From contig NZ_CANLVF010000005.1 of the NCBI RefSeq assembly GCF_947494555.1, forward strand, positions 124,001 through 188,000: a DNA stretch of 64,000 nucleotides, in the 5' to 3' direction. Origin of the DNA: an uncultured Roseibium sp. Its GTDB lineage: Bacteria > Pseudomonadota > Alphaproteobacteria > Rhizobiales > Stappiaceae. This document shows, piece after piece, positions 31,061-39,964 of this stretch. Made by a program: the position numbers and the translations under genes. The notes beneath the pieces are model-generated. The model was not told the origin of the DNA and searched no databases. It saw only the letters and a list, made by a program, of their open reading frames with translations. Position 1 is the first letter of the stretch. Every line of letters begins with the position of its first letter.

Positions 31061-34044
31061 GGCCGCGCCTCCATATTGGTGAAATGCAGGTTCGAGCGCG
31101 TGAGATCGGCGAAGGCAAGAACGGCCTCGGACAAATCCGTCTGGTGGAAATTCGCAGCGCGCAGGCTGCTTTGCGTCAGATCAGCTGCGTGCAGACTGGC
31201 ATTGCGCAGGTTAGCACCGAACAAATCCGCGCGCCGGATTCTGGAAAAGGCGAAAAGACTGCCACGCCAGGATGAAAGGCGCATATCCGCAAGCTCAAGA
31301 TCAGTGCCGGCAAGATTGCATTCTTCAAAGATGGCGCCGACGAAGGCGGTTTCACGCAAAACCGCGTCTTGAAACCCACACTTAAACGCACGTGCGTGTG
31401 AGAAATTCGTTCCATGCATGTCGGTTCCCCCGAACCAACCGCATTCTTCTAGGTGCGCTTTTTCAACCGCCGCGCTCTTGAAACTGACTTCCGCGAACGA
31501 GACTTTCGTCAAAGCAGCTCCCGACCAGTTGGAGCGATCGAGCGTACAGGACAGGAAACTGGTCTTTTCCAGGTTTGCATTGTCGAACCTGACCGCGTTC
31601 AAGTCGGACTGCAGAAACGAACAGTCTTTCAATATGGATCCGGCAAAGCGCGTGTTTGAAAAACTGCAATCGACAAAGGTACAGTTCTCAAAGGTAGCGC
31701 CTGCAAAATCACATTCCGAAAAGTCCGCCTTGAAGACAGTCATGTCCTTGAGCAAGGCGTGCTCGAAAGCAGCCTTTGCGGCATGGACACCGCTCAGGTT
31801 CGCTCCCGAAAAATCGGCTTTTGTGCAATCAACTCCGGCGAGATACGCCCCCGTGAACACCGCCTGTTTGCAGATCGCTCGGCGCATCGGCGATCCGGTA
31901 AGGTCGCAGCGCTCCAGAAAACCGCCCGTGAGATCCGCGTCATTCAGGCCCAGACCCGCGATCTGCGCACCTGCAAGATCCCGGCCCGCAATTGAACCAC
32001 CTTCTTCCAGAAACGACCTCACAAATGAACCCAGGAGGCCCGCTGCTTCGGAACCAACCGGTTCCAGCGGTGCAATCGCTTCTACAGCGGTCCTGCGGGC
32101 GGTCGCAAGGGCACCTTCCAGTCCATTCTCGGCCACGTTCAACTGGCCTTGCGCGGAGCCGATGACCTCACCGGCGGCGGGACTGGAAGAACTGTTGCCT
32201 GTGATTGCGGCAGTCAGGGTGTCTATGGGAGACCCTTCGTCGCTATTCACGGCAGCCGGGAAGGCACGTGCCAGAAAGTCATCAAGCGCCGCATTTTCGG
32301 ATTTCACCGGCTCATCGGTATTTACGACAGACGCGCTTGCAAGCTGTCCCTCGTGCGCCTCAGAAAACGGACTCGCAGGAACTGTGTCCATCAGGTTTTT
32401 CGCCGACGATAACAGTCCGCCGGAAGGTTCTTTCAGGAACCGTGCCTTGGCTTTTTCGAACACAAGCGCCGGGTCGGGTTCTGGAGGCGCTTCCAGCGCC
32501 GACTTCGGTGCGTTCTCAAAGTCCTGCAGTATCTGGTCGAGCGTTTGTTGCGGGAGGAGCTTTTCGAACGAAGGCAGGTAGCCCTTTTCCGTGCTGGCGC
32601 CGTGGCCCAGGGCTTCCATCTCGTCGAGGCTTGCCGGCGGGACATTCGGCGGCGTGACACCGATCTGTTTTACCAGGCCGAAGATTTCGGCATTTGCCAT
32701 GTCCGACTTGAGCTCGGCTTCGCGGCGCAGGTCCTCCACGTCCGACATAAGCCGCGCAATGTCCACGTCGCCACGCTCAATGTCATCCTTGCTGGGCAGC
32801 GCAAGCGGCTTGATCTCAGGCTCTTCAATCGCAGGTACGAGCGTTGTTGGAAGACCTTGTTCGCTGAAGAGACGCTCAAGGCGCCACTGACGGCTCTCTG
32901 TCCATTTCGTTTGCCGGGCTTCCGCTGCTTCGCGGCGGTCCTGCTCGCGGCGCTCGATCTCTTCCGGGGTTTCGGATGGCGACAACTGACCATCGGCCAA
33001 AAGATACTTGTGCGCTTCGTCAGGTTCGGTCCGCAGTCTGAACACTTCCCGATAATGATCGGCCGGCTTTGGTTCGTGGCGGATCCGCTCATACCCGATC
33101 ATAACATCGGTGATATCCCGGCCATCGCGATCGTTGACGGGTATAACGCCGCGGTGAACGACCACACCTTTGAGTTCAGATCCGAAGATCCAGACAGTGT
33201 CGGTATGCATCCTAACTTCACTCAGACCGGCCTGCGAAGAGGCGCTGCGGACAAAAGTGCGCGCGCGCAGACCCGGCAGATGTGACTGAATGTCGGGATG
33301 GCGCGCCGACATGCCGACAACGCGTATCGGTTCATCGCCCGTAAAATAGGACTTGGCCTGCTGACCCGCCGGCGCCGCCATGAAAAATTGCGGATTGAAA
33401 TCAGTCGGCCAATCCGGCATCCGATGCTCAACCCAGCCCTTGTCATAGGTTCCCGCCAGTGCGATGCGCGCCGGGTCATCCAATGCGATCGGGCCGACAA
33501 GGGCGGGAGCCGGTCGATCGGCAATCGAGACAATCTCCGAGCCCGCGATTTCCACATTCGGCAAGGGCAGATGCGGTATCGCCCCGCCCAACTCCAGCGC
33601 GTGCGCACCCTGCCCGGCAGGATTTGGCGCAAATCCGTCACCGCCAAAGGCACGTCCGGGTGTCAACGGCATCTCCGTGAAGGGTACCGGCTCGGAGAAT
33701 GTCGGACCCTCAGGCCCTGTTTCCCAATAACGATCGCCAAAGACGGAAAGATACCGGCCCAAATCTCCCACTGAGACGGCAACATGCAGGGCGCGAACCG
33801 CTTCCCCGGACATGGCTTTGCCGGCAATCAAAAACTCGCCACGCGGTTTGGGATATGAAGCGTCGAAGACCGCCCCTTCCGGCAATTCCTTGGCAACAAG
33901 GGGCCACATTGCGGTCTCCGCCAGGATGTCATCCGGGTTCAGAAGATCGAACATCGAGAACGTGGAGACAACAAACAGACCCGCCCCTTCATGAGGCATG
34001 GTTTTGGTCAGGAGGCCAAGACGCTGGGGCTTTATCACGCGCAT
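31057..34044 (-). CDS. DUF2169-pentapeptide fusion, T6SS adaptor-like
   Basis: 995 residues. Residues about 1-330 are a DUF2169 domain (VIKPQRLGLLTKTMP, PKPRGEFLIAGKA, GGDGFAPNPAGQGA, MPDWPTDFNPQFFMAAPAGQQ). DUF2169 proteins such as Atu3641 of Agrobacterium act as adaptors that load an effector onto a VgrG. Residues about 340-690 are a charged, low-conservation linker. Residues about 700-990 are pentapeptide repeats (CDFAGATFENCTFVDCSFSN). The ATG at 34044 has only a weak ribosome site. It is followed in a 4-bp overlap by another pentapeptide protein, which suggests the two beta-helices work together. Confidence 0.87.
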   Translation of the reverse strand: MRVIKPQRLGLLTKTMPHEGAGLFVVSTFSMFDLLNPDDILAETAMWPLVAKELPEGAVFDASYPKPRGEFLIAGKAMSGEAVRALHVAVSVGDLGRYLSVFGDRYWETGPEGPTFSEPVPFTEMPLTPGRAFGGDGFAPNPAGQGAHALELGGAIPHLPLPNVEIAGSEIVSIADRPAPALVGPIALDDPARIALAGTYDKGWVEHRMPDWPTDFNPQFFMAAPAGQQAKSYFTGDEPIRVVGMSARHPDIQSHLPGLRARTFVRSASSQAGLSEVRMHTDTVWIFGSELKGVVVHRGVIPVNDRDGRDITDVMIGYERIRHEPKPADHYREVFRLRTEPDEAHKYLLADGQLSPSETPEEIERREQDRREAAEARQTKWTESRQWRLERLFSEQGLPTTLVPAIEEPEIKPLALPSKDDIERGDVDIARLMSDVEDLRREAELKSDMANAEIFGLVKQIGVTPPNVPPASLDEMEALGHGASTEKGYLPSFEKLLPQQTLDQILQDFENAPKSALEAPPEPDPALVFEKAKARFLKEPSGGLLSSAKNLMDTVPASPFSEAHEGQLASASVVNTDEPVKSENAALDDFLARAFPAAVNSDEGSPIDTLTAAITGNSSSSPAAGEVIGSAQGQLNVAENGLEGALATARRTAVEAIAPLEPVGSEAAGLLGSFVRSFLEEGGSIAGRDLAGAQIAGLGLNDADLTGGFLERCDLTGSPMRRAICKQAVFTGAYLAGVDCTKADFSGANLSGVHAAKAAFEHALLKDMTVFKADFSECDFAGATFENCTFVDCSFSNTRFAGSILKDCSFLQSDLNAVRFDNANLEKTSFLSCTLDRSNWSGAALTKVSFAEVSFKSAAVEKAHLEECGWFGGTDMHGTNFSHARAFKCGFQDAVLRETAFVGAIFEECNLAGTDLELADMRLSSWRGSLFAFSRIRRADLFGANLRNASLHAADLTQSSLRAANFHQTDLSEAVLAFADLTRSNLHFTNMEARP

Positions 34045-34104
34045 CGCAGGGACCCGGGAGACAGAAGGCAGGCATACAAGGTAAAATTCAACAACTGCAT
34101 GGCG

Positions 34105-34809
34105 CTAACCCATGGTGATCCGCTTGCCATCCATGCGCACGTCTTCCTTTGCGACAACAATCGCCGATCCCGCCTGGCTGATTGCGACCGTTTCTGCCTG
34201 TGTTTGGATCGACCCCGCTTTCAGCTGGTCTGTCTCCGTAACACTGTCGATACGATGCTGCGCACGCGTTGACGTCATGTCGTAAGTCGCGAGGAGTTTA
34301 CCCGCCTGCGTCATGATCTCTTTCATCGAAGTCACGAGTTTCCGGCCAACCATCGCGACCTGATCACCGCTCATCAGCAGGTTCTTGAACCGGAACGCGA
34401 TCTCGCCAGCGGATGCATCCAGGCGCTCGTCTGCCTCCAGTTTGAGGCTGCCCGCCGACAAAACAGCTTGTTGTGGTGAACCGTCAGTACGGGAAAGATC
34501 TATCTTCAGATTTCCATCGGCCTCCGCCTCCCGGCGCAGCACATCCGTTATGAAGGCTCCCTCGCCGGTTTCCATAAGCACGACGATGTCGCCAACTTCC
34601 GGCGCGACGAGACAAGACACAGCTCTTGATGCGATAATCGAACTGCCGGTGGAGAGGACCTCAAAGGACGCCGCGTGTTTCGACACGATCTTCCCGGTTG
34701 TCCGGGTGACGGATGCTTCCTTGACCGACGGCACGATGACGCTCAGAAGATCGGTCTCTACAGCTTGCGGTGCGGCCTCAAAAGCCCTGCTGATTGCCTG
34801 TCGTCCCAA
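34105..34809 (-). CDS. DUF3540 domain protein
   Basis: 234 residues from a TTG at 34809 with a good GGGAGG ribosome site 6 nt upstream. The segment GDIVVLMETGEGAFITDVLRR and the following LKIDLSR...LSAGSLKLEADERLDASAGE match DUF3540, a family that travels with DUF2169, DUF4150 and pentapeptide genes in T6SS-linked islands. The centre is OB-fold-like as in gp5/VgrG. No toxin domain. First gene of the operon that runs to the TPR gene. Confidence 0.82.
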   Translation of the reverse strand: MGRQAISRAFEAAPQAVETDLLSVIVPSVKEASVTRTTGKIVSKHAASFEVLSTGSSIIASRAVSCLVAPEVGDIVVLMETGEGAFITDVLRREAEADGNLKIDLSRTDGSPQQAVLSAGSLKLEADERLDASAGEIAFRFKNLLMSGDQVAMVGRKLVTSMKEIMTQAGKLLATYDMTSTRAQHRIDSVTETDQLKAGSIQTQAETVAISQAGSAIVVAKEDVRMDGKRITMG

Positions 34810-35250
34810 AACCAGCCTCCCATCCCGTCTTCATCTCTTGCAACGACACTCTCTTTGAGAGCATCGCGTTTTCTGACTGACCGATAGCAGATAGTCTTTT
34901 CAAGTTTCTAAACGTCAGGGAAATTGTTGCACGAAACCGGTCATGCGAAATTCAATCTCCGCGCAAAGCCTGTGCTGAATTCGCTATATGTTTCCATGAG
35001 ATAGAACTAGCTGATTAATTCGAGCGCTCGCATTGCCATGGGCGTCTCACAGAATCCAGCCAATCGGTGGTTTCCGGGCTCCCGCCGCTGCCACCGCCGG
35101 TTTGACGGTCAGGTGTTTGAAGGCAATTCACGACAGCGGGATATTTCTACTTTGAAGTGAGCCCGGGCCAGGACGGCACGGTAGAAGCTTGATCGCCACG
35201 CTGCTGTTTCTCATTTGGGGCCACAAGAACCTCACGAACCTGTGGCCTGG
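34810..35250. other. Intergenic region between the T6SS-accessory operon and the Mn transporter
   Basis: About 440 bp without a credible gene. It must hold the promoter of the DUF3540 operon. The stretch 34880-35050 is AT-richer than its surroundings. No strong palindrome or terminator was recognised. Confidence 0.5.
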
Positions 35251-36114
35251 TCAGACAGCTTCCCCGTGACTGTCCGAAACGCGGTTCAAGGACGTTCTGC
35301 GGGTTACCGCAAGACGCCTTGCGAATGCCGCGAGAAAAACACCCGTCAGGATCAGGATGATCGTGGGAGCCGGGGCGCTGTCGAGGAAGAAACTGGCATA
35401 AGTTCCAGCGAGCATGGAAGCCATGCACACGATCACCGACACCCAGAGCATTGTGCCGAACGTACGCACAAGCAGAAAAGCGATCGCCCCGGGGGCGATA
35501 AGTAAACCGATTGCCAGGATGAGGCCGGCCGCCGACAGAGTTGCAACAATGGTCAGCGACAGCGCGGCCAGAAGTCCGCAGTGGAGCATATTGACCGGAA
35601 GACCCGAGGCCTTGGCCTGTGCGGCATCGAAACTTTGCAGAACCAGGTCTTTCCATTTCAGGACCAGGCCTGAACCGACGATCAGCGCGATAATGCCGGC
35701 CGTCAGCAAATCCTGCGAGCCGACGCCGAGCATGTTGCCGAAAAGGATGTGGTCCAGATGGGCATTTGTCTCGATCGCCACGTAGAGCACGATGCCGAGA
35801 CCGAACATGCCGGAAAACACCACTCCCATGACCGTGTCCTGCTTTACCCGGCTGTTGCCGGCGAGATAACCCGTCGCCAGTGCGCAGATCATTCCGGCTG
35901 CGAAAGCGCCGATCAGGAGCGGAATACCGAGAATATACGCAACCACGATCCCGGGAAGGATCGCGTGGCTGACCGCATCGCCCATCAACGCCCAGCCTTT
36001 CATCACCAGAAAACAGGACAAAAGCGCCGTGGGTACCGACACGATGATGCAGATCAGAAAGGCGTTCTGCATGAACGGAAACCTGAAGGGCAGCAAAAGC
36101 GTCTCAAGGTCCAT
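35251..36114 (-). CDS. Metal (Mn/Fe/Zn) ABC transporter permease, second of two
   Basis: 287 residues with about eight membrane segments and the ABC-3 family signature (LLSCFLVMKGWALMGDAVSHAILPGIVVAYILG, LDHILFGNMLGV, LILAIGLLIAPGAIAFLL). It resembles SitD/MntD. The ATG at 36114 overlaps the stop of the first permease (TGATG). Two related permeases in one operon are typical for SitCD/TroCD manganese and iron importers. Confidence 0.9.
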   Translation of the reverse strand: MDLETLLLPFRFPFMQNAFLICIIVSVPTALLSCFLVMKGWALMGDAVSHAILPGIVVAYILGIPLLIGAFAAGMICALATGYLAGNSRVKQDTVMGVVFSGMFGLGIVLYVAIETNAHLDHILFGNMLGVGSQDLLTAGIIALIVGSGLVLKWKDLVLQSFDAAQAKASGLPVNMLHCGLLAALSLTIVATLSAAGLILAIGLLIAPGAIAFLLVRTFGTMLWVSVIVCMASMLAGTYASFFLDSAPAPTIILILTGVFLAAFARRLAVTRRTSLNRVSDSHGEAV

Positions 36115-37007
36115 CAGACAGCCTCTCCGCTCTTTGCCGCAGCTGCATCACGCCCGCCCTTACGCAAGGCAGCAGCGGCCTTGCGCCGTGCAGCCAGCAG
36201 GCCATGCTTGGGCGCAAACAGAAAGACAGCCAGAAAGATGAGCGTCTGGAGCGTGACGATGATGCCCCCCGTCGCACCATCAAGGAAATAGCTGACATAG
36301 GCTCCCGTGAAGCTCGTCAGCGCTCCGATAGCGACGGAAAGTGCGATCAGGCGCGGGAAACGGTCGCACAGAAGATAGGCCGTTGCACCGGGCGTCACCA
36401 CCATGGCGATGACCAGAAATGCACCCACGGTCTGCATCGCGGCAACGACCGACGCGGACAGAAGCACGAAGAAGACGGCCTTCAGAAGCCCTGGGTTCAG
36501 ACCGATGGAGCGCGCATGGTTCTCGTCAAAGAACGTCACCATCAGGTCTTTCCACTTCGCGAGCAAAACCGCCAGCGAGACGAAACCGATGATAGCCAGC
36601 TGCAGCGTGTCCTCGGGCGTGATCGCCAGAATGTTGCCCATGGTGATGGTCTGGATTGAGACCGACATCGGATTGACCGATACAATGAAAAGTCCAAGCC
36701 CGAAGAAAGAGGTAAAGATCAGGCCGATTATGACATCGGCCTTTAAACCGGACCGTTCCGACAAAAACAGCATCGCACCAGCTGCCAAGCCTCCGGCAAG
36801 GAAGGCACCGAGAGAAAACGGGAGGCCAAGAATGTATGCGCCGGCAACACCTGGAACGACCGAGTGGGACAGGGCGTCGCCGATGAGAGACCAGCCTTTC
36901 AGCATCAGATAGGCCGACAGAAAGGCGCAAACGCCGCCGACCAGTGCCGAAACCCACATGGCGTTGACCATGTAGTTGTAGGAAAACGGTTCCAGCAGCA
37001 GATCCAT
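36114..37007 (-). CDS. Metal (Mn/Fe) ABC transporter permease, first of two
   Basis: 297 residues, ABC-3 family (AFLSAYLMLKGWSLIGDALSHSVVPGVAGAYILG, SIQTITMGNILAIT, AFLVIAMVVTPGATAYLLCDRF). Paralogue of the next permease and similar to SitC. The start overlaps the ATPase stop by one base (TAATG). The C-terminus carries a Lys/Ala-rich cytosolic tail of about 35 residues. Confidence 0.9.
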   Translation of the reverse strand: MDLLLEPFSYNYMVNAMWVSALVGGVCAFLSAYLMLKGWSLIGDALSHSVVPGVAGAYILGLPFSLGAFLAGGLAAGAMLFLSERSGLKADVIIGLIFTSFFGLGLFIVSVNPMSVSIQTITMGNILAITPEDTLQLAIIGFVSLAVLLAKWKDLMVTFFDENHARSIGLNPGLLKAVFFVLLSASVVAAMQTVGAFLVIAMVVTPGATAYLLCDRFPRLIALSVAIGALTSFTGAYVSYFLDGATGGIIVTLQTLIFLAVFLFAPKHGLLAARRKAAAALRKGGRDAAAAKSGEAV

Positions 37008-37879
37008 TACTGGCCGCCCTCGGTGGTCTGTACCTTGTCACCATACTGCACGAAGGGGCGCTCATCGTCTGTCAGGATCGTTACCTTGCGTTGGTCTCCA
37101 TCCGTGTGCAGGGTTTCGTCGGAAATGGTGAAGTGGCGCAGAACACCGCCGAATGCCTGCTCCAGATTCTCACGCGTGAAGATCGTTTGCGTGGGGCCAT
37201 AGGCAAGGACCGTTCCCTTCACCAGAACAGTGCGGTCGCAAAACTCGGGCACTGAACCGAGATTGTGGGTGGACACCAGCATTACTCTGCCTTCGTCCCG
37301 AAGTTCCCTGAGCAGCGAGACGATCTGCTCTTCCGTCTTGACGTCAACACCGGTGAAGGGTTCGTCGAGCAGAATAACCTGTCCATCCTGTGCGAGGGCG
37401 CGAGCGAGAAAAACGCGCTTGCGTTGGCCGCCCGACAATTCGCCGATCTGCCGATGGCGAAAATCCTGCATGTTGACACGTTCAAGTGCGAGACCCACCG
37501 CCTCGTGGTCAGCGGGTTTCGGCCTGCGCAGAAAACCCATGTGGCCGTAGCGGCCCATCATGACGACGTCCTCGACAAGGACCGGAAACGACCAATCGAC
37601 CTCTTCCGACTGCGGAACGTAGGACACGAGGTTGTCGCGGAGTGCTTCCTTCACGGGACGATCCAGGATCCGGATATTACCGTGTGCGGCGGGAACAAAA
37701 CCCATGATCGCCTTGAAAAGCGTCGATTTTCCTGCACCGTTGACGCCTACAAGTGCCGTAACCGTTCCGCGCGGAATGGCAAAGCTGGCGTTCCACAGCG
37801 CCGTGTGACCGTTCCGGTAGGTTACGGTGACGTCCTCGGCGGAAAGTCCGCCGGCATCCGCTGTCACGGTCGCATCCAT
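37007..37879 (-). CDS. Metal (Mn/Fe) ABC transporter ATPase
   Basis: 290 residues from the ATG at 37879 (AGGGA 7 nt upstream); a TTG start at 37906 with GGAG is equally possible and would add nine residues. Motifs: GVNGAGKSTLFKAIMG (Walker A), LSGGQRKRVFLARAL (signature), VILLDEPFTGVD (Walker B), VSTHNLG (H-loop). The pattern VTYRNGHTALWNASF is that of SitB/MntB-type ATPases. Confidence 0.92.
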   Translation of the reverse strand: MDATVTADAGGLSAEDVTVTYRNGHTALWNASFAIPRGTVTALVGVNGAGKSTLFKAIMGFVPAAHGNIRILDRPVKEALRDNLVSYVPQSEEVDWSFPVLVEDVVMMGRYGHMGFLRRPKPADHEAVGLALERVNMQDFRHRQIGELSGGQRKRVFLARALAQDGQVILLDEPFTGVDVKTEEQIVSLLRELRDEGRVMLVSTHNLGSVPEFCDRTVLVKGTVLAYGPTQTIFTRENLEQAFGGVLRHFTISDETLHTDGDQRKVTILTDDERPFVQYGDKVQTTEGGQ

Positions 37880-37950
37880 CTCCGGGTCCCTGACGATTTG
37901 CAGCAAAGCTCACTCCATTAAAGAGCACTATTCAACACAGAACAATTTCA

Positions 37951-37976
37951 AACCCACCGGCATCTGCCGGTGGGTT
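37951..37976 (-). terminator. Strong stem-loop between the Mn-binding-protein and ATPase genes
   Basis: AACCCACCGGC (37951-37961) pairs perfectly with GCCGGTGGGTT (37966-37976) around a 4-nt loop. It starts 12 nt after the binding-protein stop. The minus-strand tail reads TTTGAAATTGTT. Likely a partial terminator that raises binding-protein mRNA relative to the downstream ATPase and permeases. Confidence 0.75.
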
Positions 37977-37987
37977 GTTCTTCTTCA

Positions 37988-38890
37988 TCAATTCGCTGCC
38001 GACTTGAGGCCTTCAGCAACGGTGCTCGCAGTCACTTCCAGAAGATCCAGGTAGGTCGGCACCTTGCCACCGGCTTCGCTCAAGGAATCCACGTAGAGTT
38101 CACCGCCGTAGCTTGCACCAGTTTCACGGGCGACCTGCTTTGCCGGTGCCGTGTTGACGGTACTTTCGCAGAAGACGACCGGAATTTCGTTCTCCCGCAC
38201 ACCGTCGATCACTGCGCGCACCTGCTGCGGTGTCCCGACCTGATCGGCGTTCATCGGCCACAGGTACAGTTCCTTCATACCGAAGTCGCGCGCGAGATAA
38301 CTGAAGGCACCTTCGCAGGTGACGAGCCAGCGCTGCTCTTCGGGGATTTCAGCAACGGCTTGCCGCAAAGGTTCGATGGTGGCGCGGATCTTGTCCTTAT
38401 AGGCCTCTGCGTTTTTCTTGTAGCTCTCTGCGTTGGCCGGATCCTGGGCGGAAAAGGCCGCGACGATATTGTCGATATAGATCAACGCGTTGTCGAGACC
38501 CATCCAGGCATGCGGGTTCGGTTTGCCCTCATACGATCCGGATCTGATGGCGATCGGGTCGATGCCATCCGTCAGGGTGGCGGCGGGGACATCGCCGAGA
38601 TTGGAAAGGAATTGCTCGAACCAGAGTTCCAGGTTCATGCCGTTCCAAAGGATCAGATCGGCATCGGATGCGCGCACGATATCCTGGGGCGTCGGCTGGT
38701 AGCCGTGAATTTCAGCGCCCGGTTTTGTGACCGAAACCACCTCTGCCGCCTCGCCGGCAACATTACTCGCAATGTCGGCGATTACAGTGAAGGTTGTCAC
38801 GACCTTCATCTTGTCTGCCGCCAGAGCGCCTGGCGCAAAGACAGCCGCAAGCGCCGTCACAGACGCGGCCACACCGAGTTTCTTGAGCAT
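37988..38890 (-). CDS. Periplasmic Mn/Fe-binding protein of an ABC transporter (SitA/MntA-like)
   Basis: 300 residues, ATG at 38890 with AGGAG. A signal peptide covers residues 1-24 (VTALAAVFAPGALAA). The metal-site residues of cluster A-I binding proteins are visible: His in AEIHGYQPTPQD, His in PNPHAWMGLDN, Glu in VTCEGAFSYLARDFG and Asp in LYVDSLSEAGG. This His2-Glu-Asp set marks manganese/iron proteins; the His-rich loop of zinc-binding ZnuA is absent. First gene of the operon. Confidence 0.92.
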   Translation of the reverse strand: MLKKLGVAASVTALAAVFAPGALAADKMKVVTTFTVIADIASNVAGEAAEVVSVTKPGAEIHGYQPTPQDIVRASDADLILWNGMNLELWFEQFLSNLGDVPAATLTDGIDPIAIRSGSYEGKPNPHAWMGLDNALIYIDNIVAAFSAQDPANAESYKKNAEAYKDKIRATIEPLRQAVAEIPEEQRWLVTCEGAFSYLARDFGMKELYLWPMNADQVGTPQQVRAVIDGVRENEIPVVFCESTVNTAPAKQVARETGASYGGELYVDSLSEAGGKVPTYLDLLEVTASTVAEGLKSAAN

Positions 38891-38918
38891 TGAGATCTCC
38901 TGAAAGCACTTTCAACTT

Positions 38919-38975
38919 TTGCAATTCGTATTGCAAATCATTTGCAACTGTCAAGTTTATTGCGAACGATTTGCA
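38919..38975. promoter_or_regulatory. Cluster of TTGCAA-type palindromes, probable Mur/Fur-family operator
   Basis: Two overlapping palindromes stand 29-57 bp upstream of the Mn-binding-protein start: TTGCAATTCGTATTGCAA (38919-38936, 16 of 18 paired) and TTGCAAATCATTTGCAA (38931-38947, perfect around a central C). A third, weaker copy is at 38961-38975 (TGCGAACGATTTGCA). Alphaproteobacterial Mur (Fur-family manganese regulator) sites before sit operons have this TGCAA..TTGCA form. Confidence 0.78.
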
Positions 38976-39049
38976 TTAAAATCTCGTAACACCGGGTGAA
39001 CCAGGGTTCCGGTCCAAAAAAGGAGAAAGGCCGATGCGTCTGGCGCGTC

Positions 39050-39964
39050 TTAGAGAGCATAGATGATTTCGGCAGCCCTGACCGCCGCCGAGGCGCGATT
39101 TTCAACGCCGAGCTTTATGAAGATCTGCTCAAGGTGCTTGTTGACGGTGCGCGGCGACAAGCCAAGGATCTCGCCAATGTCCTTGTTCGATTTGCCTTTC
39201 GCAATCCAGATCAGCACTTCCGCCTCGCGCTGCGTCAGCGTGAACCGTTCCTGCAGGGCCTTGACCTGACCGGCTTCATCTTCTGCGGTCACGCGAAACA
39301 GGTTCTCATCCGGCCCGACCCGTCCGAGCGGATGCAGTTGGACGGCGAGGTTTTCCGACAGCCCCAGCATGAAGCTCTTGTGATAAAGGCCTGACGGTTC
39401 GGCTGTTTCGAGCCACTCGCCGAGCGCCCGACCCAATTGCAGAAGGCTCTCTTCCGCGTTGCCTGTCCTTTCCAGCAATGAATGGATCTGCGGCGTCGAC
39501 CAGAGAACGCCTCCTTCGGACGTCACCGCGACGAGGTGCCGACCCGCCGCATCGAGCGCCACATGTGCGCTTTGCACGGACCTGGCGTTTTTCAGATGGA
39601 CCTTGATGCGGGCTTTGAGTTCGTCGACATCTATTGGCTTTGTCAGAAAATCGACGCCGCCCGATTCCAGCGCTTTGACTATATGCTCCGTTTCGGAGAG
39701 CCCGGTCATGAAGATCACCGGAACGTGCTGCAAGGAAGCGTTTTCCTTGATCCGCCGGCAGGTCTCGAACCCGTCCAGGCCCGGCATGACGGCGTCCATC
39801 AGGATCGTATCCGGACTCACCTTGTCGCAGATCGCCAGCGCTGCCTCGCCGCTGGTCGCGACCAGGACGGCAACGCCGGTCTTTTTCAGCGCTTCGGTCA
39901 CGAAGCCGAGCGTCTCCGGACTGTCATCCACCACCAGGACCGTATCGCGGCGATCATCCGTCAT
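39050..39964 (-). CDS. Response regulator, receiver + LuxR-type HTH
   Basis: 304 residues. Residues about 8-125 are a receiver domain (VLVVDDSPETLGFV, DTILMDAVMPGLDGFETCRR, IFMTGLSE, FLTKPID), with the phospho-acceptor in ILMDAVMPG. Residues about 240-300 are a LuxR/NarL helix-turn-helix (LTQREAEVLIWIAKGKSNKDIGEILGLSPRTVNKHLEQI). The middle 110 residues form a linker domain of unknown fold. The start lies 11 bp inside the kinase gene, so it is the cognate partner of that sensor. Probable target: the urt promoter. Confidence 0.92.
   Translation of the reverse strand: MTDDRRDTVLVVDDSPETLGFVTEALKKTGVAVLVATSGEAALAICDKVSPDTILMDAVMPGLDGFETCRRIKENASLQHVPVIFMTGLSETEHIVKALESGGVDFLTKPIDVDELKARIKVHLKNARSVQSAHVALDAAGRHLVAVTSEGGVLWSTPQIHSLLERTGNAEESLLQLGRALGEWLETAEPSGLYHKSFMLGLSENLAVQLHPLGRVGPDENLFRVTAEDEAGQVKALQERFTLTQREAEVLIWIAKGKSNKDIGEILGLSPRTVNKHLEQIFIKLGVENRASAAVRAAEIIYAL

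Noticed and set aside
35251..38890. Zinc importer (znuABC)
   Set aside because: The binding protein lacks the His-rich loop and has the His2-Glu-Asp set of Mn/Fe proteins; two permeases and TTGCAA palindromes fit sit/mnt better.
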